DNA of 64,000 nt, taken from positions 248,001 to 312,000 of the forward strand of contig NW_019091479.1 in the NCBI RefSeq assembly GCF_001949145.1. The letters are read 5' to 3'. Below the pieces are notes generated by a model, which was given only the letters and a program-made list of their open reading frames with translations, was not told where the DNA came from and did no database searches. The stretch is from Acanthaster planci. Taxonomy: Eukaryota > Echinodermata > Asteroidea > Valvatida > Acanthasteridae. This document shows, piece after piece, positions 48,451-61,300 of this stretch. The position numbers and the translations under genes are program-made. The first letter of the stretch is position 1. Every line of letters starts with the position of its first letter.

Positions 48451-49765
48451 TTTCATGTAAACGCCGCATATTTGTTTTTCATCTACCCACTATGATTACT
48501 TTAGGGAGGCCAATAAACAAAAACAGCTCTGTTTTTAAATTGTAAGTGTGGTCCTGGAAAAAAAAGAAGATGCACAAAATGGAAGCTCTGATAACATGAA
48601 GAAGTTGACAAAAGTTGAATTATTTTGTCAACAAATAAGTGAAAGCCCCTACTCTTGGGAATGTTCTGGCAAGTAACAGGCAGGTTATATTTTAACGTTG
48701 GCTAGATGTGAGAAGAAAAAAACAAGAAAAGATCGAATAGGCGTCTGCTGAAGTAACTAAGAAACAACATCCTTCAACGCAGAAAACGACACAAAGGGAA
48801 GGGGACCCTCTCTCGCATTATACTCTTCCAATTTGTGACGCTTTATTGACCCTGTTCTCAAAAGGCCGATGCATGGAAAAGCTCTTACAAAGAATTATAA
48901 TGGGCGAGACCTCGAGACCCTGGAGTTACTGTGCGAAGCTAAGCGCCTTCCCTTTATTGCGAAATTTCTTTTGTGCGCTATCAGTCTCAGTGCTTAAGAA
49001 ATATTGCCTGGTAATCTTCGTCGATGTGTACATGCAAAAGAGATGGCACACTGAATGCTTTGAAAGAGGGTGTTCGTTATCGCTTCTACTAACCCCACAC
49101 ACAAGTAGTTGTGGCTGTTGTGGAGAGCTCGATTTTGACTTGGCAGTGTTCCCATTGCAAAGTTACAAACAAAAGGTAAGTTTCCACTTAATTATAGACC
49201 ATCAGCATTAATAACTCAGTGTCATGTTTGGAATGGATAAGGGAAGATAAAAGCATTCTCGTATTTCGTTTGTGCGATTTCCGTGTAATAAAGTTGGAAT
49301 GTACACATGAATGAATGAATGAAAGAAAGCTTTCTTTGCTTCTGGGTGTCTTTTGGGAAAGAGTTTTACATACGGGCAACGCTTTTAATGCCCCTGTGCA
49401 CAAACCTGTGAGACGTGTCTGAAACGAAAAATTTGGAGTAAAAGTTTGGAATTTTCTGAGCTAACTTGAACTTTTTAGGACATGTCATCTCTTTCTGACA
49501 GCTGTTGTAACATAAGGGGAAATTAACGTCCATTAAATGAAACTCTGTCTTTCGCATGAAGAGATGAAAATCAGTACATTGCAGTCTATGTTTGTTTCGT
49601 TGTTTTTTTAATCAGTACACCTCTATGCGGATCCATAATGCTGTCAAAACCTGCATGAAATGGGCTTTGTTTTTGGTAAAAAGGCATGGAATTAAGGAGC
49701 ATGGCGTTGATACCAACTTGTGTTCGTGTATAGACAGTACCTTCATCTGTATTCTTTTGCTACAG
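48451..49765. other. Upstream region of the secreted-protein gene
   Basis: No exon with coding support. The acceptor directly before the ATG at 49766 requires a non-coding leader exon somewhere upstream, probably in this stretch. A plus-strand frame at 48846-49211 is not recognisable. Confidence 0.4.
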
Positions 49766-52439
49766 ATGGCGAACTGGTGTCGCCTGGTTCCAGTCGTAGC
49801 TTTGATCCTGTTGGTCAGTGCTGTTTCCTTCACTTCGGGCCAAGATATGGATGTAACCTTCCAGTTAAAGAAGAAGTGGTTTGGTGGATTTCTTGGCCGA
49901 TTACAAGTCAACTTTAACAAAAATGCAAGCTTTTGGTTCTTTGACGTGACCTTCCGACGGAACGTGTTTGATTTGAGGGTAAGTGGTATCAACAAGCAGT
50001 AGGCGATCAGAGGAAAATGGACATTTCCAAACGAGTTCAAATTCATGATGTCCGACATCCCAGTTATCTCAAAAACTAAAAATAAAAGAGGTGACCAAAT
50101 TTATTGCTATTTCACACATTGTAAAGAGTAAGTCCAAATTAATATCATGCTAAAGCTTTCATAAATTCTCCACTTCTTCCAAAGCAATATAAAACAGCGG
50201 TGTAAATATGTTCCTGAAATGGGGGGTTGGCCGTGGAGGGGGGGGGAGTTTGAGGGAGTGACTTGCCTTGTCTTGCCATTAACATGGGGGGGGGAGGAAA
50301 GCTGACACCATATGACACCAGGGGACAATGTTCATGGTATAAAATGCACATCCATGGTGAATATCACTCACCTGCACAATCTGAAAGTACCTCGGAGTTC
50401 ACGCAACGAGCTCCCGGAACCCTATTTTACATAGGGCCGTCCTATCACGTTCGATAATTTTTGGAAGAATTTGATTTTGCATGCAAAAAATCCTAACTGG
50501 TCCCAATTTCTCTTTTCATTTCCCAAAACGATATCAACCTCATATTTATTTCAATGAAATTCCACTAAACGTCTTGCAGACTCTTGGCGCAGTGGCAAAG
50601 GTTGGTAAGGAGAATCATAGGTCCTACCGCTTCGCCGATCTGCCCTGGAGTAGAATTGCAAGTGATGGAGATGCAATGGAAATCTTATTCTACGCCAAGA
50701 CGTGGCGGAGGGTTCGTGGTCTCAGACCCACCATCACAGCAACCAAGGCTTACCCGCAAGACCGTTGCTTGAGGTGTTGTTCTTATGGCGGCTTATTCTA
50801 CAGAGGGAATATCAACGACTGGACGACCTATCAAATAAAACCCTCCCTGCTGACAACCGAGAATTATGTATTTAACGACCACACAACCATAATGTCTGTG
50901 TCCGACGTTAAGCCGCCTAGTTATGGAAACGTTTTGGTAAGAAAACTCTTAGTGAGAAACTTTGTTTTGTTTGTTATGCAAGTCGCTCAGCGGCTCGACG
51001 CAGACAGTCGGCAAAGTTAGACTGGGGCTCAACTTTGCCTATCCGTCTGGAGCTGGTTTGCTTTGTTTCCAGATGTCTGCGTTGTAATTTTCCTCTTAAT
51101 TGCGTCGCTCTCTTAGCTTCTTACGTCGGTATGGAAACCAGGCTTTACATGTGCCAGTGGGTGAATGGCATGATCAATTTGCTTGTGTATTTTGCCCAAA
51201 CAGTTGTTGATACCTTGGTGCAGTTTTTCACGAGATAGACTAACTAATTTCAGTCTGACCACAACGTTCAAAGTTCGACTCAGTGCGCTTGTGCATGTTT
51301 CACACGCACGCGTAGAGACATCCGCATGTTTCCAAGTTGTTTCTGTGTTATTAAGGGCGTTCTCCAGAGCAATGTGTCTAATGTGTCTAATTTTCACAAT
51401 TTTGCCGAGTTTACCCTCATATAACTTTGATGCCACATGTAAGACTAGCAAGTCTTATGTACAAAAAAAAGGTTATTACGTCTGGGAAGAAAACCGTTTT
51501 GAAATTCACTTCTTTTTTATTGGGACCCATTTTAGTCATTTTCTGTGTTTGCCCGCCTTATTTAGAGCCCAGTTTTCACACTTTTGTCTAATTCCCCTCA
51601 GATCATCGGTAATACTATTTGGAAGGCTGATACATTTTTTGTATCTATCAGCTCGTTTTTTCAAGATCGAGAGCCATTTGTCTGAAATGCGGTTCGTTTT
51701 TCATGCGGATTCAAGTTTCCTCACTGAATTTAACAGCAGTCAAACATGAGATGTCCGGATTTTGGGCATTGCACATACGGATTGGTTTCCCATACGAAGC
51801 CTGAGACGGAGACGAAGTTGAGTATTGGAAAACGGCCTTGGGGTTAGATCGTGCAAGGCATCGTGGGAACCAACATGGCGCAGCAAAATCGTACCCATTG
51901 GAACGAAGTTGCTTGTATCTAAGTGCCAGTACGTGATTAACCAGCGGACAATATGACTTCTCAGCGGACATTATTAAATGTTTTAATACACGTGTTTCGA
52001 TCAACAGGAATAGAAAAACTATCCCAGGTATTTATGAATGGACAATTTTATGTGCCCCGTGATAGTGATAGTGGTAAAGATGCAATGATATATTTTATGT
52101 ATCATTGGTGAAATATTCTGATGAAAAATGCTGTATGAGCCCTCTCTAAATCTGCGCAAAGAGGGTCTTTTGGTATATCATCCAATTATTTTGATTTGTT
52201 TTCCGTTTTTGCTGTAGCCTAAACTCGGAGAAAGTTCCGCTGACCTTGTCTATGACAGCTACAGCGAATTAGCTGGTGGGTATGGGGCTCACATCTTCAT
52301 CACCAGGGAACCATTCCACTATCCCGTACCGGAGACCAGTGATTACTGGATTATTTTCCAATCGGGTGGGTTTTCTTCTACATGGACCTATCTTTCCGGT
52401 TCAACGGCTTGTGAATGCGACAGCAATAATCCTTTGTAG
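49766..52439 (+). CDS. Secreted protein of unknown function, possible CBM2-like N-terminal domain
   Basis: Three exons, 49766-49978, 50580-50936 and 52218-52439, all phase 0, give 263 codons. A signal peptide is clear (about residues 1-25, core VVALILLVSAVSF). The mature start, DVTFQLKKKWFGGFLGRLQV with the later ASFWFFDVTF, resembles the first strands of bacterial-type family 2 carbohydrate-binding modules (the V.W..GF...I.V pattern). The middle is rich in aromatics and ends with a CLRCC cluster; the C-terminus has GGYGAHIFITREPFHYPVP and ends CECDSNNPL. I do not recognise the family. The ATG immediately follows an AG acceptor (ttgctacag), so the leader is in another exon. An extracellular role is supported; sugar binding is a guess. 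Confidence 0.65.
51838..51920 (+). repeat. Interspersed repeat family 3, copy 1
   Basis: TTAGATCGTGCAAGGCATCG and GGGAACCAACATGGCGC match, in reverse orientation, the segment at 54262-54336. It lies in the last intron of the secreted-protein gene. Confidence 0.6.
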
Positions 52440-54261
52440 AAAACAACAGTAAGTGGTTGAAATAAGATGTACATGTACCTCTAGGGGAAACAGATGGGTT
52501 TCAACCCCTGGCTGGTACAAAGCCATCTTCAATTCAACCACCACCACCAAACTTAACCAAAATAATAATTACATAAAATAATAATTTCATAAAATTATGA
52601 CGAACTAACCCATTTTAATTAAAATGTTAAGGAAAACTAGTAGAGTGTTTTACTTATTTTTAACTTTATGTGTACTTTTAAGAGTTTGTATGAACGCAAT
52701 TGTTTACAGACGATAGTCAGAAACCATTGGATTAGCTACTAGCTTGTATGTAGTTCAATTCCATGAAGTCTAAGCGCTTGACCTGATTAAAATATTAGGT
52801 CGCCGCGGATTCAAAAAGTTCCACCGAACATGTTTTCCTAAGGATCTGGATTCAATAAATACTCGTCTCCAGGGTAGAGTCTTTGAAGCTGTGAGGGTTG
52901 GACATGTATTTCACGGAGGAATGTTTATAAAACAACGCTTTCGACTAAAAAACGTTTTTACCTAAATCGAAGTTTGAATAGCCAATCAGAGTAAATCGCA
53001 ACATCAAAGTACAATGATTATGCGTTTGCACCTGAGGGTGAAAAGTTACCGTGACAATGCTTTGTCCAATGAGGTTAGGTCACCAAACTAGGTTTTAACT
53101 TACTTCATTTTGAAGTGCCCACTATCTGTCCATGATCATATTTAGTATAGGCTACCACTTGGTGAAGACGGAGTACATTTCCTTACTCAACAGTACCACG
53201 AACTCGCACTTTTTTGCTGCTCACTTCCTCATTTGACACTAGAGGGGAAAAACAGTGCAGCAGAGAAGGTGAAAATAATGGTCGATATAAAACATTTTGT
53301 CTTTGGTGTCGTCTAGGCTGTCGCAAAATCATTAAAGAAAAAATCCCTCTAGTAAGAACAAGACAAGAATCAAACTTTGGAAAGAATTACCCTAGAGCAA
53401 TGCACTCACCAAATTTATTCCTAGAATCTATCAATACAGTTGTACATGTAATACATGTACATTGTATCTTGACGTAAATTTGTGCCGGAAATAAGGGTTG
53501 AATCATGGGTAATTTGTGCGTGGGATGACTTGCCTGGCCATGGAAATTTGAAATGGAGGGGGTACTGATATCGTCTGACACTAGGGGGCGATGTTCATAA
53601 TGCAGACGTACATCTGTGATAGTACATTCCTGTAGAATATTACACTTGAACGGCACAATAACATTAACTGTACATTTTTGTTGTTGTTGAGAAGCGCGAA
53701 CAAATTTCACAACTTGTTAAGGTTTTCCCTTACCGCAACAAAATTCAGGGGGTGATTCAAAGGCATATTCCCACTCAAAAAGTGGGGGATACATATACCC
53801 CTAAAGTTTTATTTTTACGTAGGACCATGCTGACATAATAGTTGAGTTATTCATTTTTATTTTATATTTGGGTTTTCGTCATTATGACCATCATCAGAAT
53901 TAATTACAATTTCGCCTCTTCGGGCTCACGTTTTACTCTTTGGCTCTCTTAAGTGTGAGTTCTCTTTCCCTGACTGTGCGTTTTCTTTTGTCTTTTCGTT
54001 ATTATTACAATGGCAGACTTTGAGATGCAATGGGGCGGCAGGCAAACTGGTCCTTTTTCGCGCGTTGATTCTGAAAAGGCGTACAGCCGTCTTTTTGAAG
54101 CGGTGGTATAAAAATAGTAAAACTCTTGCAAGCGTCACATGACACACTTTCGTCCAATTAAGGTACAGAATCTGTGGGTGAGGTGTTATAATAACTACTA
54201 GTCTTGGTCTAGCCTGGATACCAGACCGCATGATTCTGATTGCCATATCAAGGATCCGGTC

Positions 54262-54336
54262 AAACCTCATTCCCATGGGTACGACCTGGCCGCGCCATGT
54301 TGGTTCCCACTATGCCTTGCGCGATCTAACTGGGAT
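54262..54336 (-). repeat. Interspersed repeat family 3, copy 2
   Basis: Reverse-oriented match to 51838-51920, including GCGCCATGTTGGTTCCCAC and CCTTGCGCGATCTAAC. Confidence 0.6.
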
Positions 54337-56165
54337 TGTTTAATAGGATAGATAAATTATTTAGCTATTCTATTATGGGTGCGTTCGATAAGCTTCCCCG
54401 ATTACACTAGAGTTACACGCAAAGGAAGCTTCAAAATGAGGCTGATCAAACGCTGAAGTGTGTTCGCCAAGGCATTCTGGAAAAAAAAGTCAAATCCCCG
54501 CCACGTTCTATCATGTCCATGCTCGAGCAGTCCATCCGTGACGTCAGTACACTTGGGCAGCCTCCAGAGGCCCGCTCGCCAGCCGGGGTAGTGGTAACTG
54601 ACACCAGGGCAGGCAGGAAGATCACGTGGTGTCTAAACGAACGCTCTCCTGTGCTAGTTTGAATTACACGTGTAAGCTAATCGAACAAACCCTATAAATC
54701 GAAGATCAATGTTATAAACGCATAGACCACCACTCTTGCGCGTACAACTGTGATTTTGAAAAGTATGGGCAGACAATGGGAGAAACGATGGATGGCAGCA
54801 CATTCAGTGCGCAGCACGCTCAACGCACTTGCTTTGCCCACATTAATTTACATGTGCTCCCTAAATACATTAATTTTTGCTTTTCGGTACTGCTATCTCT
54901 TTTCAAATATTGCAACCGCATTGTTTCGAATATGCACGGGCCGGATTAAATAAATGCACGTAGATGATTTTTCACAATCAAAAATGGCTTAATAGAATGT
55001 TATGGCTGATATTCTTCAAATGTTCGTAAATTAATGATCGAGTGCATAGTGTTGTGATGGTAATCTGCTTATTCAATAGAAACTAGTCAAGCATGCAGTG
55101 TTCGCACATGCACTTGTGGGTGGTTGAAGCTGCCCGAATACATGTGGCCAAGGCGCGCGGTCCACACGTCGTGGTATTGTTTACATTTAGCGCAGTCCAG
55201 TCAGGTCTATATCCCAATGCACCCGGAACCCCATAGATGGACCCCAATAAGACGCTTTTAGCGTCGATCTGCGCACTTCAACGTTTGAAAACGACGCTGT
55301 ATGTGTCAGCTTCAATTCTTAATACGATCAGACGATTGAAAGTAAGGAATCAAGACACAAAATACATAAAGATATGTTAAATTCAGACTTTTCAGGCTGC
55401 AAAGTTTTGTGGAAGAATCTTTCAGGATGACTCGACACGTAAAATCAAAAGAAAAAAAAAACGACAATTGACCGCGAACTAACGTACATGCGATGGTCCT
55501 GTGTCTTATGCAGTGGGCGTGGTTTAAACCGAAGTGGCGTCACACTTACGAACCGGATACTCCATGTACCGTGTGGACTCCGCCGGCGCGCTCGAATAAG
55601 TTCAACACAGAGAGCTTTGATTTCGATGCAGACATGCGCAGACGGTGCTAATGTGAAATCCCTCTATTAATTAAATCTAATCTAACATTTGAACCACTCC
55701 CATAACACAACTTCAGACTTTGGAATGTCTTTTAACGAGCTCCAAAAGAAAAACACTTTGTGTGCTGGGAAGCTTACTGACCCTAAAGAAATCGATTGCG
55801 CAGCAATCTTTCTCGCTCTGCCGTGCAGTTTTCCTTTGGAGGACATTGCTCTCAATCCAGAATAGGCTTTTGTCTAGCAGCCCACAACAGCGGTGCGTGG
55901 ATTCACCGGTAAAGGAAGGGAATTGTAGGGTCTCTCTCTGATCGAGGCCACGGGTCGAGAGTGTTATTCATTGCATTTACACAGAGCTGCATCTACCAAC
56001 TCCTAACAGACTACATGTGGTATTTGTCGAGAGTTTATTTCGTCCAGTAGACATTGTATTGACAAGCAAAAGGGATCGAAGTTCCCCTAATTAATCGACG
56101 GCGTTAATTGCAAAGTTTGGAATGTGTAAAATATACGGTGTGGTATCAAAAGATAAGTTGTATTC

Positions 56166-56397
56166 CCTAAGACTATCCAACTCCAAGCGGAACAAAAGAG
56201 GGCGGGTTTTTGGTACTCACCGCATAGGCGCGTCATGCTTAAGGCGCGCAAGTACAAGTGCGTTTGACGCAGAGCACGCTGAGCACTCGTAATTGAATTA
56301 CTCCATTGATCTCCATTATGTCATGAACCCGTGCAAATTCCCGCTTTTAACCACCTGTCTTTCTTTTCGCTGATTGGGGGTGCACTTCAGCTCGGCC
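56166..56397 (+). repeat. Interspersed repeat family 2, copy 2
   Basis: Same order of landmarks as copy 1 at 16596-16817: AACAAAAGAGGGCGGG, GCATAGGCGCG, AACCACCTGTCTTTCTTT and GGTGCACTTCAGCTCGG. Confidence 0.7.
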
Positions 56398-56799
56398 CCG
56401 GGCCGATGCACTTGGGAACCAAATTGTAATATATCAGCCACAAAAAATATAAACCATTCTGCAAAATTTGTATTTTACTTCAGAGCTAGGATTCAGGGGC
56501 CATTTACAAGCATTTCTTCCACTTCATCACTAAGTGGAGACTATACGCCGAGTTAAACATAATCATTCCGACCCCTTGAATGCGTTTAATGATGGAGGAG
56601 AGGACAGTTTAGCAGACTGTTTTTTTTTTTTTCAAGTTGGTAATATTATGTAGCGTAATCCCAAAATCCAGCTCCCCTCGTTGCTAGACACAAAATACAA
56701 AATAATATTGTCGTCCCCTCCCCCACCCCCAAATCTGAATCTGTTTATCCATAGTCAGTTCAAAAGCCATATAGGCCTACAACGGGTTTGGATATATTT

Positions 56800-56850
56800 A
56801 AAGATTGTATAGCGCCGCGCAGCGCCGCTGGGCGGCGCTATACAATCTTT
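56800..56850. repeat. Hairpin with a perfect 19-bp stem
   Basis: AAAGATTGTATAGCGCCGC at 56800-56818 is exactly the reverse complement of 56832-56850. The 13-nt loop is itself GC-rich and can pair further (GCGCCGC repeats). Confidence 0.85.
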
Positions 56851-58376
56851 GGTCAACACCTCAAACAAGCTACATGTGTATATGCAATCACACATATGAA
56901 GCCAAACCACGGTTCACCATGGTTCACCATGGTTCACCATCTAGATGCTCAACCCAACCATAGAAACTTCACGTGTGAAATTAGGCTGCAATAATTAACA
57001 TTCGGGCTTTGAGCCCTCAAACTGTTCAACTCTTGGCCCACGGTTGAGGGCGCTCTTGAGGTGAACCACGTTTAACCGGACCTATGATAGATCGACCCCA
57101 ACCAAGGGCAAAGTCACGCTCGCGTGATGCCCGCGCTCGCTCGTAAACTATATCATGTAGATGTACGCCTACAAGTTTCGTTCTATTTTTGCACCTTTGC
57201 CCAAGTTCTATCTTATCATAAACTGTGAAGGTAAGCTTTAGGTTCCCAAACGTACCGCTAAATGGGAAAGAAGTCTGTGGGCCTACTGGACCATCACTGT
57301 CACATGTCAGGACTGTTTTCGAGTGCAAACACCCTACCAGTACCAATTTTATGAAACGTTGGGCTGGCCAAAAAACGCCTCCCCCCCAGAACGTCGAACC
57401 TTCAGTCGGGCCTCAGTTCGGGGTTAACATTCATGAACGCGAGGCCTAACCCTGCTAACCTTTTCGTACATATTACAAAATGAGTTACCCATGGTTTTAC
57501 AAACTCATTGAGCTCTACCCCAGCTGGGCAGTCCAACTGTACTGACATGACTGACACTCGTATGTTCTGTAGTCGATCTCATTTAGGCCCGGGGGGAGGG
57601 CTGGCTATCTGCTTTATTGGAGTATAAATGCAGGTAGAATCCAGGTAGAATCCTTCTTTGTCATCTAATTTTTCCTCAGTCCTTATTGGAAAATGTTTGA
57701 CATCGGCCTAGGCCCACAGGCCCAATTGTGGTCAAGGAGCACGTTTGATTAGGCCTATTCCTCCATGGTTATACTCACTAGCAAAAGTGGAGCTTTGACT
57801 TTGAAGGGCAAGTCCTACACTTAGCTGTGCTGCAACAAAGCATTACAGAGGGGAAATTGTGACAATGTTACATCCCAACTACTGGATAGCATCTGTCCCA
57901 ACTATCAACTATGGCTGGAATGGTCCTACTGACTTAAGAGGTGTAGCTCACCTGGCCCAACTAATTCCTCAAGAAAATTGCTCCATCTTGATGTTTATGA
58001 ATGCTGCTCTAACTTGAAAGAATTCATCCAAAACATACTTACCTAGCATACCATTCTTGACACAAATCAAAACTAGTTCCTGTAGCCATGAGCTGCTTGT
58101 GCAGAGGCTAAGACATTGGCACATGCTTTGGTATTCACTAGCAGTGCGTGTTTTACTTGAGTCGGTCAAACTGCCGCTCTGTAGTTGAGACAGACACTAA
58201 AGTTAAGGCAATTTAATAACCTGACAATCAAATTTATGAAGTATTTTCATTGATTCGCTCACCACATATAGCCGTGGGAATTGTGCACTGTTTCTTTGTT
58301 TTAGTTTCCCAGTTCTGCAGCTCAGCAATAAAAAAATTACTAGTGTAGACTGAGCTGGACTGAAACAGGCTGCAAA

Positions 58377-61300
58377 ATGGAGTGTGTGACAGGCTGTGTG
58401 GATTCCAGAGGGGCTGTGCAAGATGCAGCTACAAGTAGCTCCCATTCCAGAGGGGATGGTGACAGAGGCTATGCACCTGACCTTGAAGATTCTGAGATCA
58501 AAAATGAACAAAGTGATGACAGTTTTATTAGCAATTTTGACGGTTCTCATCCTGATGGGAAACAGTTGGACACAAATGCAAACAAGTCGGTCTTTGGCTA
58601 CAAGGATGCTATGATGTCACCACAGGAAGCAAACATCAGATCTCCGGAGGACCAAACCAAAGTCACAGAATCTGAGAGTCAACATCAAAATCTTCCCCCA
58701 GTGATCAGCTGTTCCAATGCCAGTGGGGATGCATCCCTTGTTTGTGCTAGTTCTGGTAGGAGTGATGTTGACGCCTCGGATGGGGCTCTACAAAGCACAT
58801 CAGCCGAGGAGATTGTTTCCAAACCACTGAATGAAGCTCTCATCGATGCAGGACGATTCTCCTATGTTGCGCTTTGCAGCGTCAATTTGGCAATTCTCTT
58901 TGAAGACCAATGGAACAAGTAAGTTAATATACTTGTGAATCCATGGAAAATTTTTCCACTTTATACCTTCCTGAAATATCGCAAGTCCTTCAAAGTCAAT
59001 CACAGAAAATCATGAACACATTACCTGCACTTGGAATTTTGTTAGGCATCAATAAACCCTATTTTAATTGGTTAGTGATTTGGCTCTACCTTCCTGGATC
59101 TTGCAAAATCCTTTGAAACATATTCTTGGAGTGTTGGATTTTGAAGGATCTTGGAGGGTTAAAGCTTGCCTTATTTATACCAAATCAAGACTGCTGTGGC
59201 TAACATTTTTGTTAGAAGTTATGCCGTGAAAGGATAAAGACAATAAAAGGTCCATAGTTGATCAACTCAGATTGATTTCATGAATAGTCATACATTAATA
59301 TTGTACTTTTAGTTGTATCACAGTTTTTGGCCAGAGCATAGCGTTTTGTTTGAAGCTTCAGTACCTACCGCCTTCCAAAAGACAAATTGTTACAAAAATT
59401 GTACCATTATTTAGAGACTGGAAAGAGAGAATGGTTCGTAGCCTGGTGAAGCACATGAAACTACCCAAGAAGACGTGCGAGACTATGATGATGTTCATGA
59501 GCACTCCGCAGGACCTTGAGGGCGCCATGATCTTTGCCGATAGCTTGCTTAAGGATCCACACCTTGATAAACCACAGCTCTTGCCAGAGGTCAGAATAAA
59601 CATCAAATGGTTGTGTTGTCTTTGATTTATGGTCATTGGACAGATTATGTATGATAAACTTATCAAAGGCCACTCGGATGGGGCCAGAGGACTCCCTGGT
59701 ATACAGTGGTACTTTCTTGCAATATTATTTGCAGGGAACCAGTGGTAGGATCTTTCACTTCCTGCTGGAAGTCATCAACGTTTGCTGCATCGTAGTGTCA
59801 AATTATATTTTGATGTCGGACAGATTGATGCAAAGGTTTCAGAGAAAGCTTTATCTCAGATGTGGGCAGATGTTTTTGTGGTCGAATTTGATGCCAAGAT
59901 ATGATTGTCACAGTCCAGGTTTCTAAAAATGCAGCAACACCTTCTTTCTTCTGTTACATGTACAGGCGATGGACTTACTCATTACTGTATGTTGTGTTCC
60001 TAGGATTTGATTGGTCACGCTTTGGCAGAAGGGCAATATGATGCTCGTTCTCGTGTTCTAGCTCTGCATGTTGCGAGTTTGATGGGCGTCCAGGAGTCCG
60101 AGATCCAAAACTTTGAAGGAACAATTGTTAGCTCCTTCATTCAGGAAGAGGTTGAGGTGTCTGAGTGAGTTCAAGTAGCCATTATATGTAGTCACCATGG
60201 TAACCATGTATTGCATACCTGTACTGACTGCTTTTGTTGTCTTCACATGTAGGCTGTTTTGTTGGCTTTTTTTGATTTGAAAGTCTTAAAGTTTTTCAGT
60301 TGAGTCCTTGTGTTGTGGCTAGTACATATAGCTCTCTGAGAAAGATTCATTTCAAAAAAGGAGATCATTAATTGGCTTTGCTGTTCAAAAACAATCTCAG
60401 CTAGGATTATATATGTGACCTGCTTTGCAAAAAAGGGTAATGAGTAATTGGAGAGGGCAAAATTTTTTCAGAAATGTGATTTTGTGTTTTTCCTTTAATA
60501 ACTTCTATAATATTTGTATTTTCAGAATTTGTGACGACAAACATGGATACTGATGAATAAAGATGAAAAATTGATCATTCATTAAGAAATCCTGTATAGC
60601 ATTGTGTTTCCAAGTGCTACACTTTATGAGCTTTTTCTCGAAAAGTGCTTTTGTTGAATCCGAAAGTGTGGATATACAAATGTCTAAATACCTCCAGAGT
60701 GCAGTGCACTGCAGGGGTCATTCATATATCAAATTGTAGGTTTTGGTGTACAGAATCCAGCCATACCAAAAACTCATAACGTGAATCTGGCGACTTATTA
60801 CCCATTTTTCCAGAGGCGGTCACATAAAAACCTACAACAGAACCAGTAGCTGCCTTGAGCAGAAGCAACCCCCCCCTGGTTGAAAGGTGCCATGTTGATG
60901 GGGAGTGTTCATTTTGTTGGGAGTGATGCGAACATAATGCATACATTTCCAAGTTATTTGTGGATCAGCGAAGAAAGTTAGCTCCGAGCAAAAGAGCCTC
61001 CTTTGCCGAGAAAATTGTGCCCTCTCTTGGCCAAGCTTGGGGTTCATATTATGTTTACATTGCCTTCGGAGCTACCGTTTTAATTAAATTTACTTCAATT
61101 TTGCCAACAGGGAAGAGAAGATTGAGAAAGAGAAACGAGCCAAGATGAAGAAAGTGAAGCGTTTTGCCATGATTGGAGCGGCGGCAGTAGGGGGCGGAGC
61201 TCTGATTGGTAAGGGTGTATTTCATGCCCCCAATGCCATGTTTTAAGTGGATGGTATTTTTAAATTTTGTTACATGTTGTTGACTCTAATGTAATTTGTA

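Larger units (their letters stand above)
52440..58376. other. Gene-poor intergenic region
   Basis: Nearly 6 kb without a gene I can support. It holds repeat-family copies at 54262-54336 and 56166-56397, a perfect-stem hairpin at 56800-56850, and a CpG-rich patch near 54530-54640 that could be a promoter. A 46-codon frame at 55724-55864 looks protein-like in composition but has no match that I know. Confidence 0.5.

Noticed and set aside
51183-51749. 188-codon plus-strand frame in the last intron of the secreted-protein gene
   Set aside because: Rich in Phe, Leu and Ser from T-rich intron DNA. The exons on either side join in phase 0 without it.
55724-55864. 46-codon frame starting MSFNELQKKN
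   Set aside because: Protein-like composition, but no splice partners, family or neighbouring support. Too short to call.
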